From Diogma glabrata (taxonomy: Eukaryota; Arthropoda; Insecta; Diptera; Cylindrotomidae): a stretch of 64,000 bases of DNA. Below are positions 46,758 to 57,835 of the stretch, in pieces. The DNA is taken from contig OY856186.1 of NCBI GenBank assembly GCA_963693315.1, positions 286,456,930 to 286,520,929 on the forward strand, in the 5' to 3' direction. The position numbers and the translations under genes are program-made. The notes beneath the pieces were generated by a model, which worked only from the letters and a program-made list of their open reading frames with translations, made no database searches and was not told the origin of the DNA. Numbering within the stretch: position 1 is the stretch's first letter; every line of letters begins with the position of its first letter.

Positions 46758-48520
46758 GTACCCTAAAATTATACAAATCAAGACAGTAAATCATTTAGGC
46801 AGTACTAACTAAACGAATACAACATTGAAATTTTTTAAGATTCGTAGAATAATTATAAAGAATCTGTTTAATAATAATAATAAGAATCTATTTAACTTTA
46901 ATTTTTTACAATGTATGATAACATCCTCTGATAATAAAATTAACAATAAATCTTCGAATTTGAATGTCACTAACTAGTCGACATGAAGCAAAACTAAATG
47001 ATAATCGCGAGGCTCACAACATCCTTGCTCCGTGGACTTAGTTATGTCCTTGTGGTTGAATTATTCATACATTGATGTAATAACCCTTTGAATAGGCATG
47101 AATAGATGTAACTGTTTAGACGAATAGTTGAAATATTGGAATAAGTGACTATGTAGACGAAGAATTGAAATATTGGAATAAGTGAAGAAGTGTGTAGACG
47201 AAGAGTTGAAATTGTGGAAAAATATGACTGTGTGTAGACGAAGAATTGAATCTTAAAATTGAACAACTCAGAATTAACTCCAAATGAGTGAGGCTATCGA
47301 GGAACTGGATCAAACAAACTTAGTAAATGACGAAGATCCGAAAGAAACGATGAAGATCATATATAAACAGAGAAATGATCTGACAATTATGTGATGACGA
47401 CAAAAATATAATCATGTATAGACGAAGAGACTTCATGATATTGTAACGACGAAAGATCATGAAATCTTAATATGTGACGACGATAATTAATCATGTATAA
47501 ACGAAGAGACTTCATGATTTTGTAACGACGAGAGATCATGAAATAATCTTCATATGTGACGACGATAAAATGTTGATATATAACGACGAAATAATATGAT
47601 ATGTACCTCATTCACAATGGATAGAACTAAGGCAATTAATTCTGAGAACGATCAAGTCAATTGAATAATGCAAGCGAATACACGTTATGATGCTAAATAA
47701 TCGAAAATTTGTAGTTCTCCATAATTCGCGGTGTACTACGAAACATCATGAGCACAAGTGAACAGCTCAGTATAAATTGAAGGTGCAGTGTATACCACCG
47801 ATATGCTGGTTATTCAAGTAATATAACTATCAGGGAATGTGCTTAGCACAGTAAGGACACATTGTGATCAAGAAGTAATCAATCACTCAAAGCGAATGTA
47901 CTGATAATGTGTCATGTGGACCCAGCTTGAACAAATCATTGAACAATTAACCGTGGAGAATTGGCATGATTTACCGATGGTAAAACACTCTACAAATGAT
48001 AATGATTGAATTGCTTATTTTTAAACGATAATTAACATATACTAAGAGTTTAAATTTTTCATTTAAGTTGGCGCAACTGAAATATACGTTGAGTATAAGT
48101 ATACGCTGAGTTGACATAGCTTGAAAAAGTTAATAAACTTTAGGTTTAGGGTGCTTCTAGTAGAATAAACCCAACAGTAGACACAGCTCGAAAGTGTTTT
48201 TTATGCTGTGTGGACATAGCTTGACGAAGTTAATAAACTTTAGGTTTAGGGTGCTTCTAGTAGAATAAACCCAACAGTAGACACAGCTCGAAAGTGTTTT
48301 TTATGCTGTGTGGACATAGCTTGACGAATTAGTACAATTAAGTTGTAGAGACATGGAATACTAATGATGTCTCTTCTGTAGTGCTGCTTTAAGTAAGCGG
48401 CAAATCATAGCTTGAGGGAATGTAATGGAATGAAGACAAAACAAACATAACCATGATAATTGGTTTAAAAATAAGTGTAATCGCAGTTTTAACATTGATG
48501 ACTAATGTCATAATTCAAGA
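46758..48520 (-). other. BEL/Pao 3' untranslated region with tandem repeats
   Basis: No env-like or other ORF. It carries three tandem arrays: about 45-bp units with gtgtagacgaagaattgaa (47100-47250); about 90-bp units with tcatgtata-acgaagagacttcatga and tgacgacgata (47385-47590); and two almost identical 102-bp units with tttaggtttagggtgcttctag (48115-48325). Confidence 0.75.
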
Positions 48521-50083
48521 TCATTGGTTTGGAAGTATGCTAATCCGTGATATCGCTCTTTTTAGCTCATTGCGTGCTGTTTTTAGAGAAACCACCCTAA
48601 CAACACCATCAGACCCAGGATGTACTGCCGTTATCCGACCTAACACCCACTTCATTGGGGGCTGATTATCTTCATGTAAGATGGCAAGATCGCCAACTCG
48701 TATTGGAAAAGATCCTTGATTCCATTTGGTACGCTTCTGAAGTTCCGAAAGATACTCAACGTGCCAACGAGCCCAGAAATTCTGCATCATTTGTTGGACT
48801 TTTTGAAATCTGGAAAGTCTGTTAGTGGTTAGATCAATAAGCGATGGTTCCGGAATTGCAGTCAACGGGGAGCCAGTAAGAAAGTGTCCAGGAGACAACG
48901 CACCGAGGTCGGATGGGTCGCTTGACATTGGAGTCAACGGTCGTGAGTTAAGACAGGCTTCTACTTGCGTTGTTAGAGTCAGAAACTCTTCGATAGAGAA
49001 CGATGCATTGCCTATAACACGAACGAGAAGATGTTTGCTACTCTTAATTGCGGCCTCCCACAATCCTCCGAAATGAGGTGACCGCGGCGGGATGGTTAGC
49101 CATTCAATGTTGTGGATATTGCAATACTCAAGAGTACTAAACTGAAAAGATTAAGATAGAAATAGACGTTTGAGTTCCGTAAGTTCTGAACGAGCTCCGA
49201 TAAAATTTGTAGCGTTATCTGAGTAAATTTTGTGGCAGATTCCTCTTCGAGAAACAAATCGACGCAGACATGCGATAAATGCTTCAGTTGATAAGTTCAT
49301 TACTATTTCCATGTGAACCGCCTTGGTTGCGAAACATACGAAAACACAAATATAACATTTAACCTTATTCTTGGAACGAACGGATTGAGATAATAGAAAG
49401 GGTCCACAGAAATCAATTCCAACAATAGTAAACGCACGGTCGACTCTGTTCACTCGGTCAGCTGGTAAGTCCCCCATGATTTGATGTCGCATTCTAGGTC
49501 TAGATCTGAAGCACGTTACACAAGAGTGGACGATGTTTCTGCACAAACTACGAGCTCCTATGATCCAGTATGTCATACGAAGGTTGTAGAGGAGAGCTTG
49601 TGGACCTGCATGGAGCAGTTTTATGTGTTCATTCCGCACGATCATTGAACTTAGGATGTGATGTTTTGGTAGCAAAATTGGATGTTTGTGATTTTCAGTG
49701 ACTTCTGCGTTTCGTAACCGACCCCCTACCCGAAGTATTCCTTCATCGTCCATAAATGGGGACAAAGGTAGTAACAGGCTGTTGTTAGGAATACGTGCAG
49801 AAATACATCTTATATCGTTAGCGTAATGCTGATTCTGAACCATTTTTACAAGTCTTACTGATGCGTAGTGTATTTCAGTTGGTTTTAGAAAAATGGAAGT
49901 TGAACTTTGTCGTACATTTGCATGTCTCGCATTGTTTACAAACCGAAAAATGTAAGCTACGACCCTAAATAACCGATTGACGGCTTGGAATCGATGGAAT
50001 ATTTCGTGATCGTCTTGTTGGACCAGACTTGGATTAGATGTTTTACGCAGTTCGAGGTCTATGGTTTCTTGATGGCATTGTGG
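48521..50083 (-). pseudogene. BEL/Pao integrase region (two in-frame stops)
   Basis: One continuous reading frame, interrupted by TAG at 50084-50086 and TAA near 49152. The zinc-binding region has HIKLLHAGPQALLYNLRMTYWI with CVTCFRSRP. The core has TIVGIDFCGPF (first D), KIYSDNATNFIGA (second D) and, after the TAA, SPHFGGLWEAAIKS (catalytic E). A C-terminal domain ending GRITAVHPGSDGVVRVVSLKT is typical of BEL/Pao integrases. It would insert the cDNA with 5-bp duplications, as seen at the element's own ends. Without the two stops the domain would be complete. Confidence 0.88.
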
Positions 50084-50388
50084 CTACTCAGACGACCAAC
50101 ATGCAGCTGGAAAATTAAGAAAGTCAGGCCCATTCCACCACAGACAAGCTGAACCGAACTGAGAAGGCATAAGTCCCCTCGAAACAATGTCAGCAGGATT
50201 TTCCTTAGTACCTACATAATTCCAGTCTGTAGGAGATGATGACTCCTGGATCTTGGTGATTCTATTTGCCACAAAGGTGGCATATTTATACGCTTCGGAC
50301 TTAATTCGGAACAAAGTTACCTTTGAGTCTGTCCAGTAGTAAATCGCATCAAATTTTATTCCAAATACACTTATCACCTTATGGACTA
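50084..50388 (-). pseudogene. BEL/Pao RNase H, distal part
   Basis: Continues the pol frame broken by the 50389-51404 insert. Removing one GACTA copy and the insert restores SEV-VHKVISVFG in frame. IYYWTDSKVTLFRIKS and KENPADIVSRGL are RNase H and connection motifs of BEL/Pao pol. It ends at a TAG before the integrase region. Confidence 0.85.
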
Positions 50389-50614
50389 TGTATTTTTTGC
50401 GTAAAAATATGGAACAAATTTTAGATGCACTTTTAAGATTGCGAATAATATCGGGAAAATAATTTGTAAATCACATAAAAGAAATAAATAAATCACAATA
50501 ATAATATTTTATTTCAATATATTTTAATAAATTTCTTTTTTTATTATTAATTTCCCTTTTTTAGATTTATATATTTTTTATTAATTATTTATATAAATTT
50601 CACAAGTTCTTTTT

Positions 50615-50662
50615 GGACTGTAGATCCATAGGTCGCTGGTTCATATCCGGCTCGAAGGACCA
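50615..50662 (+). other. Retrotransposed 3' part of mature tRNA-Tyr(GTA) with CCA
   Basis: It contains the anticodon arm from about nucleotide 29 (GGA-CTGTAGA-TCC, anticodon GTA), the variable region, a T arm with stem GCTGG/CCGGC and the acceptor strand TCGAAGGA plus CCA. Eukaryotic tRNA-Tyr genes carry an intron after position 37 and do not encode CCA. Neither intron nor gap is present, so the source was processed tRNA. Position 58 (50644) is T where A is expected. It lacks the 5' half, so it cannot be a working tRNA gene. Confidence 0.9.
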
Positions 50663-51404
50663 TGTATTTTTTGCGTAAAAATATGGAACAAATTTTAGAT
50701 GCACTTTTAAGATTGCGAATAATATCGGGAAAATAATTTGTAAATCACATAAAAGAAATAAATAAATCACAATAATAATATTTTATTTCAATATATTTTA
50801 AAAAATTTCTTTTTTTATTATTAATTTCCCTTTTTTAGATTTATATATTTTTTATTAATTATTTATATAAATTTCACAAGTTCTTTTTTATTAAAAAATA
50901 TTTACCAAATCGCCAATATCTTAATCTCCTTTTTTTTTATGCTTATAAGTTCGCAGTCACCAAAGAATAGGAAGAGTTTTTATTTAATTTCAATTTTGAT
51001 TGGAACTTCCCCTTCGTGATCGTCGTAATTTAATTTGATCCGAATTTCGAACTTAATAATTATCCGCGCAAATTTAAAGAGATCATTTAAATCAACTCAT
51101 TGCTGAATACAATCTAGTACTATTTAATACGATCTAGTACTGTCTAATAATATTTAATTTATAATTCACAATGTCTGCTTCCTTTTGACGTTTGATTTAA
51201 TTTGTGTACTCTGTATTTGTTTTGGTTTTTGTTAAAAATAATAATAGGTGATAGATAGTAAACAAAAATACAATCGAGGCGATTAAGATATCGGCTACAA
51301 CAATAGATGTTAAGATAAGTTGAATCAATATAATTTTAATATTTTCTTAACTCTAATTTATAAAATTTCATTTATTTATTATTTTTTAGTTATCATCTTT
51401 ACCA
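50663..51404 (-). repeat. Complete LTR of a second BEL/Pao-type family
   Basis: 742 bp, TGTATTTTTTGCG... to ...ATCTTTACCA. Its first 226 bp recur at 50389-50614 with a single substitution (taataaa/taaaaaa). It shows no similarity to the host element's LTR. Confidence 0.85.
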
Positions 51405-54400
51405 GACTACTTCAGAAAGTAAGACCGCGGCACACAACTCCAGTCTAGGAATCGTTTCTCGTTTGAGTGGCGTGACTCTCGTTTTTGCGCACAATAGCGT
51501 TACTACGTATTCATTCGAAGCGTTCCTACTTCTAATATATAGCACACAACCATACGCCTTCTCAGAGGCGTCACTGAAACCATGAAGCTCAATCTGTGAA
51601 CTACCTGCTGCTATCACAAGTCGTGGTACTGTAATTCGATTTAACTCAGATAATTCTTTCTTAAATGTCATCCACTTCAGTGTTATGTCAGATGGTAAGT
51701 TAGTATCCCAACCAATGTCCTTTTGCATCCAAATGATTTGCATTAATAGCTTGGCGGTCAACGTTATTGGAGCACAGAATCCTAATGGGTCGAATAAACT
51801 ACAAATTTCGGACAATATACCTCGTTTGGTGCAAGTGGTTGCCGTCGACAATTTATCCAGTGGTGTTTCTAAGCAGTCCGACTTAGTGTTCCAAATCAAG
51901 CCTAAGACTAACGTAGTGGATGATTCCATTTGATCTTCTGATGCAAGTTGATCCACATTAGAGTAAAATTTACGAAGTTCAAAACCTCCTAAACCCAACA
52001 AATTTATAAGATCGGATTTTATAGAACGCGCTGCTTCGAAGGTCACAGCACCTGTTAAAACGTCATCCACATAAAAGTCGGTTTGCAAGATATCCGAAGC
52101 GAGTGGAAACCGATTATGTTCATCCATAGACAACTGCTTTAATGTGCGGGTTGCAAGGAAGGGAGCACACGCAGTTCCATAAGTGACTGTGCACAGATTG
52201 AACGCTTGAAGTTTCTTAGAAGAATGGTTTCTCCACCAAATTCGCTGAAGATCTATTTGATCGTCACGAACACGGATCTGACGATACATTTTCGCTATAT
52301 CGCCACTGAACGCAACGACATGCTTCCTAAATCGAAGTAGTACAGAAAACAGATCCGATTGTATAGTGGGACCAACGAGAAGACAGTCATTTAAAGACAG
52401 TTGTGATGAAGTTTTTGACGAGGCGTTGAACACCACTCGCAATTTTGTGGTAGTGCTTTGCTCTTTGGTCACGCAGTGATGTGGTAGAAAATATGAAGGC
52501 TTTTGACTTACAGCGCTGATGGGAGTCATGTGACTCAGGGAGATATATTCGTCCATAAAGTCTCGGTATTTCTCGTAGGTTTCTTGTCTATTATTCAGCC
52601 GTTTCTCTAAGGCTAAAAACTGGCGATGTGCAGAAAATTCTGAATTTCCCAATGAATTGATTTTGGAGTTTGTGGGAAGGGCCACGATGTATCTTCCATT
52701 CTCTTGCCGAGAAACATTTGATTGGTAATGCTCCTCACACATGGTTGCTTCCTTGGACCACAACGGCTTTGACGGTAAACATTCTAATTCCCAAAATCTG
52801 CTGATATTGTCATTCAGTGACTGTAGACTGCACATGCTGACACTTGGTAGTGACGGTCTGATAACAGGTGATGTAACTCTGGATTTGCCACAGACGACAT
52901 ACCCAAATTCCGAGAGATGAAACAATGGAAGTTGTTCATGAACTTGCATCGATGAGCCCTTAAAAAGTTGATGATAAATGTCGGCACCTAGTAATAGGTC
53001 AGTGCGGCCAGGAATGTTAAATTGCGGATCCGCCAGATCTATGTTGGTCGTTACCGAACATGAAGGAATGACAACCTTTACAGAAGGTACATCCGTAGTA
53101 ATCTTAGGAATGACATAAAATTTCAGATCAACATGATAGTTCGACACACGAGATGAAACAGTTATATATGTTTTATATTTGATTGAGGTTTGTGAAGCTC
53201 CAATCCCGGCAACCGTTTTCGATGTTGGGACCTTCTTGGCTTTTAGTAATGAGCAAGTACTGGCAGTGATAAAATTTAAGGTGGACCCACTATCAAGTAG
53301 TGCTCGACAGTATACTTGTGTCCCTTCGAATACTGATGCCTTTACCAACGCTGTACCGAGTAATACAACACTCTTTGCTAGTCTTTCTGGATGGGCGGAT
53401 AACGTAACGTTCGTCATGGCTGCGGAACATGAAGTAAATTGACAGGGCTCTTCGGGCTGCGTATCATTGCTAGAGTGCGAGTGAGATAGACATGGGGTCC
53501 CAGTCACTGGAAGTGGGTTAATTCTGGCAGCAGGGTCTGCGAACGAGAAATGTAGCAGTATATGATGCTTCAGTTTACACTTCGAACATGGTGGTCCCTT
53601 GCATTCATTCACCAAATGCCGTTCCACCAAGCAATTTCCACAATATCTACGGTCCTTAATGAAGTTGAACCTCATCCTTGGGCTAAATTTGTCGTTGGTA
53701 AATCCTGGACAATCAGGAAGTGTGTGTGATCCAGAGCAAAATACACACGCGTCAGCATAGCTGTTAGAGGGCGCGACAAGGGATGTGTTTAGAGTCATTC
53801 TTCTACCTTCTCGAGGACTTCGTGTGGCTGGTTGAGTAGAGTTGGTTGGCATCACTTGCAGAACCCTGATACGAGTACGTAACAATTGCACGAACTCTGA
53901 GAACGACAATAGCGAGGTTAACTTTGAATTCTTCACAATATAGACCTTAGAGGAGTTATCAAGCCTTTGGGTTAGATGGTAGACCAGCATCAGGTCCCAA
54001 GTTGCCACATTTACCTTTAATGATTGTAGAGCATTATAATGCTTACAAATTCTATCAAGAAAATCTTCAAGAGCTTTGGGAGAATTTTCAGCTGGGGTAC
54101 GTACTTCATATAGCTCTCGCATGTGCAGTTTTTGGATGTTTATTTCATTGTCATATCGGTCACACAATGATTTCCACGCTAATTCATAGTTACCAGCCGT
54201 TACCGGTAGGCTTTCAATTACTCTAAAGGCAGTCCCTGTCCGAATACTCGAAATTAAATACAGGAACTTTACGGTAGGTTCCAGGGTTTTGGAATGAATC
54301 AAGTCAACGAAAACATCGCGGAAGGCCAACCACTCAGCTTCGCGCCCGTTAAAAGATGGTAACGTAATCTCTGGGAGTCTGATTCCAGCGGAAATATTTC

Positions 54401-54728
54401 CAGTTGTACTGGCATCATGGTGAGATGCATTGAGGAATGAAGTTGATAGAACAGTGTCTTCTAACTTTTTTATGTCATGTAGTTTATTACGTAAACTCGT
54501 TTCTAACGCGCCATAGTCGTCTTCAAATGTAGATCGGTCTGCGAAGGCTGAGTCGTCCAAGGCTTCTAATTTTGATTGAACAGAGTCATATTTATCATAT
54601 ACTTTTTGTACGCGACGGAGCAATGATTCGAACTCTCCAATGGACGCTGATGAAGTAATTTTTGTCTTAAATTGTGTAAGCTGGCCCTTGAACGCAGCTC
54701 GTTGCTTTTTTAGAAGCTCGGCTTCCAT
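51405..54728 (-). CDS. BEL/Pao Gag-Pol: gag (DUF1759-type), zinc knuckles, protease, reverse transcriptase, start of RNase H
   Basis: The reading is open from ATG at 54726-54728 for about 1108 codons until the LTR-tRNA insert (the frame stops within it near 51399). The N-terminal coiled region is followed by the gag-like ITLPSFNGREAEWLAFRDVF domain (about residues 120-215). Cysteine/histidine clusters follow near 325-395 (CVFCSGSHTLPDCPGF, CGNCLVERHLVNEC, CSKCKLKHHILLH). The protease motif CRALLDSGSTLNFI lies near 475. The reverse transcriptase has LRVVFNASSKTS, FSGDIAKMYRQI, TYGTACAPFLATRTL and the catalytic TDFYVDDVLTG. RNase H begins at LHGFSDASEKAYGCVLY. A single gag-pol frame is usual for BEL/Pao. 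The catalytic boxes look intact. Confidence 0.92.
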
Positions 54729-55314
54729 TGAATTAAAACAGACGACTCACAGTATACCCGTAAATATCAACAACAATGAAAACAACAAACCTGTGACGGT
54801 TACCCAATTGACAATGACAGAAACAAACCTGGATTACTTGGGTCAATCGCGAATCAATAACTTGTATGGTCTTAGGGTGAGACAGAGTTTGATACCCTAT
54901 ATAGTATGATAAAAATATAATAGAGATATATGTGTGTATTTATGACTACAGTCAATTTAAAAATTTTTTTTTTTTATTCCAAAGGGTTTATCAATTAACG
55001 ATATAAAAATTTTGATTAATCCTAAATAATTCTTTAATATGTTCAATTGATTGGATCAAATTTCTTTAAGATAATCTTAGATTTCCGTTAAAACGTTTCA
55101 GTCAACCAGCCAGTGAAATTCAAATTCGAATTAGACCCAAATCTTATTTTTCAAAGAATTTTCGATAAATTGGTTTGACTTTAAATACAATTTTTTACGA
55201 GAAATATAAACTATATGAAAGTTATTAGTTAATAAAGTTTATCAGAGTACCTGGTGTTCGATGGTTGTTGAAGGTGATGAATCCTTGTGTTGAATCCGAC
55301 TTGAATCTGACTTA

Positions 55315-55333
55315 AATCCGGCTCGAAGGACCA
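55315..55333 (-). promoter_or_regulatory. Primer-binding site for tRNA-Tyr
   Basis: The plus strand reads AATCCGGCTCGAAGGACCA, identical to the last 19 nt of mature fly-type tRNA-Tyr including CCA. Two bases separate it from the 5' LTR. Just upstream the motif ttgaatcYgac is repeated three times. Confidence 0.9.
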
Positions 55334-55335
55334 AA

Positions 55336-57353
55336 TGTCGCAATCCCCAATGTAGCAGTGGACTGTATAATTTTGTTGTTGACTATGATGATAGTGGTGA
55401 CATCAGAGAGTTTGACAAGTAGTCCTTAGATTGATGAATGTTAGTCTTGATAGCTTCAGGTTATACTTCAAACAATGGTCAAAATAATAAAAAACCTTGT
55501 TGTTCAATCGATGATTCGTTTCTAATCGAAAATTCCATAGACGTTACTTCATAAACAATAGTAATAATTCGCTTCACAATACGATATGTGTTGTAATTAC
55601 ACTGATTCGAAGAATAGTTGAATTTAACCGTGCCTTACAATTCAATATGTTGCGTAGTTACAATTCATGAGGCACCATTCATAATAATAGTTCGCCTCAC
55701 AATACAATATTTGTTGAAGTTATACTGATTCGAAGATTAATTGAACCAATCCGTGACTTACAGTTCAATATTTGTTGAATTTACACTGATTCGAAGGATA
55801 GTTGAATTAATGCGTGCCTTACAGTTCAATATGTAGTTACAATTCATGAGGCACCATTCATAATAATAGTTCGCCTCACAATACAATATTTGTTGAAGTT
55901 ATACTGATTCGAAGATTAATTGAACCAATCCGTGCCTTACAGTTCAATATTTGTAGTTACAATTCATGAGGCACCATTCATAATAATAGTTCGCCTCACA
56001 ATACAATATTTGTTGAAGTTATACTGATTCGAAGATTAATTGAACCAATCCGTGCCTTACAGTTCAATATTTGCGTAGTTACAATTCATGAGGCACCATT
56101 CATAATAATAGTTAGCCTCACAATACAATATTTGTTGAAGTTATACTGATTCGAAGATTAATTGAACCAATCCGTGCCTTTAGTTCAATATTTGTAGTTA
56201 CAATTCATGAGGCACCATTCATAATAATAGTTCGCCTCACAATACAATATTTGTTGAAGTTATACTGATTCGAAGATTAATTGAACCAATCCGTGCCTTA
56301 CAGTTCAATATTTGCGTAGTTACAATTCATGAGGCACCATGCATAATAATAGTTCGCCTCACAATACAATATTCGTTGAAGTTATACTGATTCGAAGATT
56401 AATTGAACCAATCCGTGCCTTACAGTTCAATATTTGTAGTTACAATTCATGAGGCACCATTCATAATAATAGTTCGCCTCACAATACAATATTTGTTGAA
56501 GTTGCAAAGTGATTCGAAGATTACCAGACACAGCTAATTGATTGGTTGAGGCAAGCCAAGTTGAAAATTGATCACAATGGCGGAACTACGAAAAAACAGA
56601 AAATATAATTTTAATAAATTTGCCACGTCACACAACCAAACTTCACAAGAAATAAAAGAACTTTTTTAACATATCAAACATTGCAATTTATTTATTTAAT
56701 TAACTTAGACTTTTAACATTTTAACACTGAGACACAAAGGATCCCCTTTAAAAATTAAATAATACTATACAAAATAGAAATATAATAGAGAACGTTCCAC
56801 GTTACATTACCATATTTATATCATCCACACCACTCTCTGAAGTGTCAGCAGCGTCGCGATGATCCAAACCTTGAATTATTGTATTTGCTCAAAATATTTC
56901 GATTATAAAAATAGTTGTTGCTGTTGGATAAACTGATCATCAAAGTGACATGTCAAAATGACATGTAAATATTGTTAATCAAAACAAACAAAGTAAGTTG
57001 AAAATTATCTATTAAAATACTTTTAACAACGAAAACATCGCTTCCTTTTCAGAGATGCTGTGGCTGATATTCATAACACTTGGAATAATGACGAAGATAA
57101 TTATACATAAACAATCGATGTAAGTATCTTAAATATCTAATTCTTTTTACAATTCTGTACTATCATTAATTCTTTTTTATATTTTATAGATAAATGAAAC
57201 GAGGGTTAAAAAAAACCAATTATAAGCAAAATTAATAATGTAGACTGAAAATACATTGACGATGGAGAAGGCAATTTCGGGTAATTATGATTTTTTTTGC
57301 ATAACAGAAATTTCTTGGTTTTTATTTTTAGACTACCTTATCCAGCGTCAACA
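55336..57353 (-). repeat. BEL/Pao 5' LTR (element orientation)
   Basis: 2018 bp, TGTCGCAATCCCC to GCGTCAACA on the plus strand, with seven tandem units at 55650-56505. A short palindrome ACATGTCAAAATGACATGT lies near 56948-56967. The 82-aa frame 57256-57504 spans the LTR/LINE boundary and is an artefact. Confidence 0.92.
55650..56505. repeat. LTR tandem array, seven units of about 120 bp
   Basis: Same unit as 43988-45210. Starts are near 55650, 55835, 55955, 56078, 56196, 56317 and 56435. Three units fewer than in the other LTR. Confidence 0.93.
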
Positions 57354-57358
57354 GATAC

Positions 57359-57835
57359 GATCAATTCTTGAAAGCAACTTTCAAATTTGCAACCCTTCAT
57401 ATACTACCCATATTCAAAAAATTGAAAAAGTGCAGCGCACCAGATTCTTAAACTACAAATTAAATTTGCCATACTACTACAGATGCTCTTCTTCTTCGCT
57501 ATGAAAGATAAAATCTAATGTCTCTCTACTTAAGAAGGAAAGCAATGGATGAAATTGCTCTGTACGAAATCGTAAATGGTTTTATGTTTTGTTCTGATCT
57601 TCGTGACTGTTTAAGATATAGGGCTTATAACAATTATCAAATTAGAAACCAACTATGTTTTGACATTCTTACTTTTTCGAATAATTTCAGAAACAATTCT
57701 CCCTTAATCCGAATGCAAAGAAATCATAATTCTTTTTTTAATAATATTGATTTGAAGTCATTCTCTCTCCCAACATTTAAACTTATGTTTTTAACCAAAG
57801 CAAATAGTTTAACTATTTAGTTTAATTGTTTCTTA
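57359..57835 (+). pseudogene. LINE (jockey/CR1-like), C-terminal part
   Basis: Directly after the GATAC duplication the LINE resumes: RSILESNFQICNPSYTTHIQKIEKVQRTRFLNYKL (LEYxxxxWxPxYxxHIxxIExVQ is the conserved thumb block), then, after a frameshift, SLYLRRKAMDEIALYEIVNG and YRAYNNYQIRNQLCF, ending SLPTFKLMFLTKANSLTI at a stop near 57820. This is the distal piece of the LINE at 40456-43669. It shows the BEL element inserted between the polymerase and the C-terminal block. Confidence 0.8.

Larger units (their letters stand above)
50389..51404 (-). mobile_element. LTR / tRNA-Tyr / partial-LTR insertion (aberrant retrotransposition product)
   Basis: A 1016-bp insert in pol, starting TG and ending CA, with the 5-bp duplication GACTA (50384-50388 and 51405-51409). 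On the plus strand it consists of 226 bp equal to the first part of the LTR (50389-50614), 48 nt of tRNA-Tyr sense sequence ending CCA (50615-50662), then the complete 742-bp LTR (50663-51404). Read in the element's direction this is a full LTR, a primer-site side extended deep into the tRNA, then an R-U5-sized piece. No coding sequence. The 5-bp duplication and tRNA-Tyr primer suggest a second BEL/Pao family. Confidence 0.88.
43670..57353 (-). mobile_element. BEL/Pao LTR retrotransposon
   Basis: LTRs at 43670-46052 and 55336-57353, with the 5-bp duplication GATAC (43665-43669 and 57354-57358). The LINE reading continues across the site once the element is removed. A tRNA-Tyr primer site lies next to the right LTR, so transcription runs leftward. 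gag-pol spans 54728 down to 48521. Damage consists of two in-frame stops, a MITE beside the 3' LTR and an LTR-tRNA insert in pol. Confidence 0.95.

Noticed and set aside
50615..50662. A tRNA-Tyr gene
   Set aside because: It lacks the 5' half (acceptor strand, D arm) and intron, and has CCA. It lies between LTR copies.
57256..57504. 82-aa gene
   Set aside because: The frame crosses the boundary between the BEL LTR and LINE, so it is chimeric by insertion.
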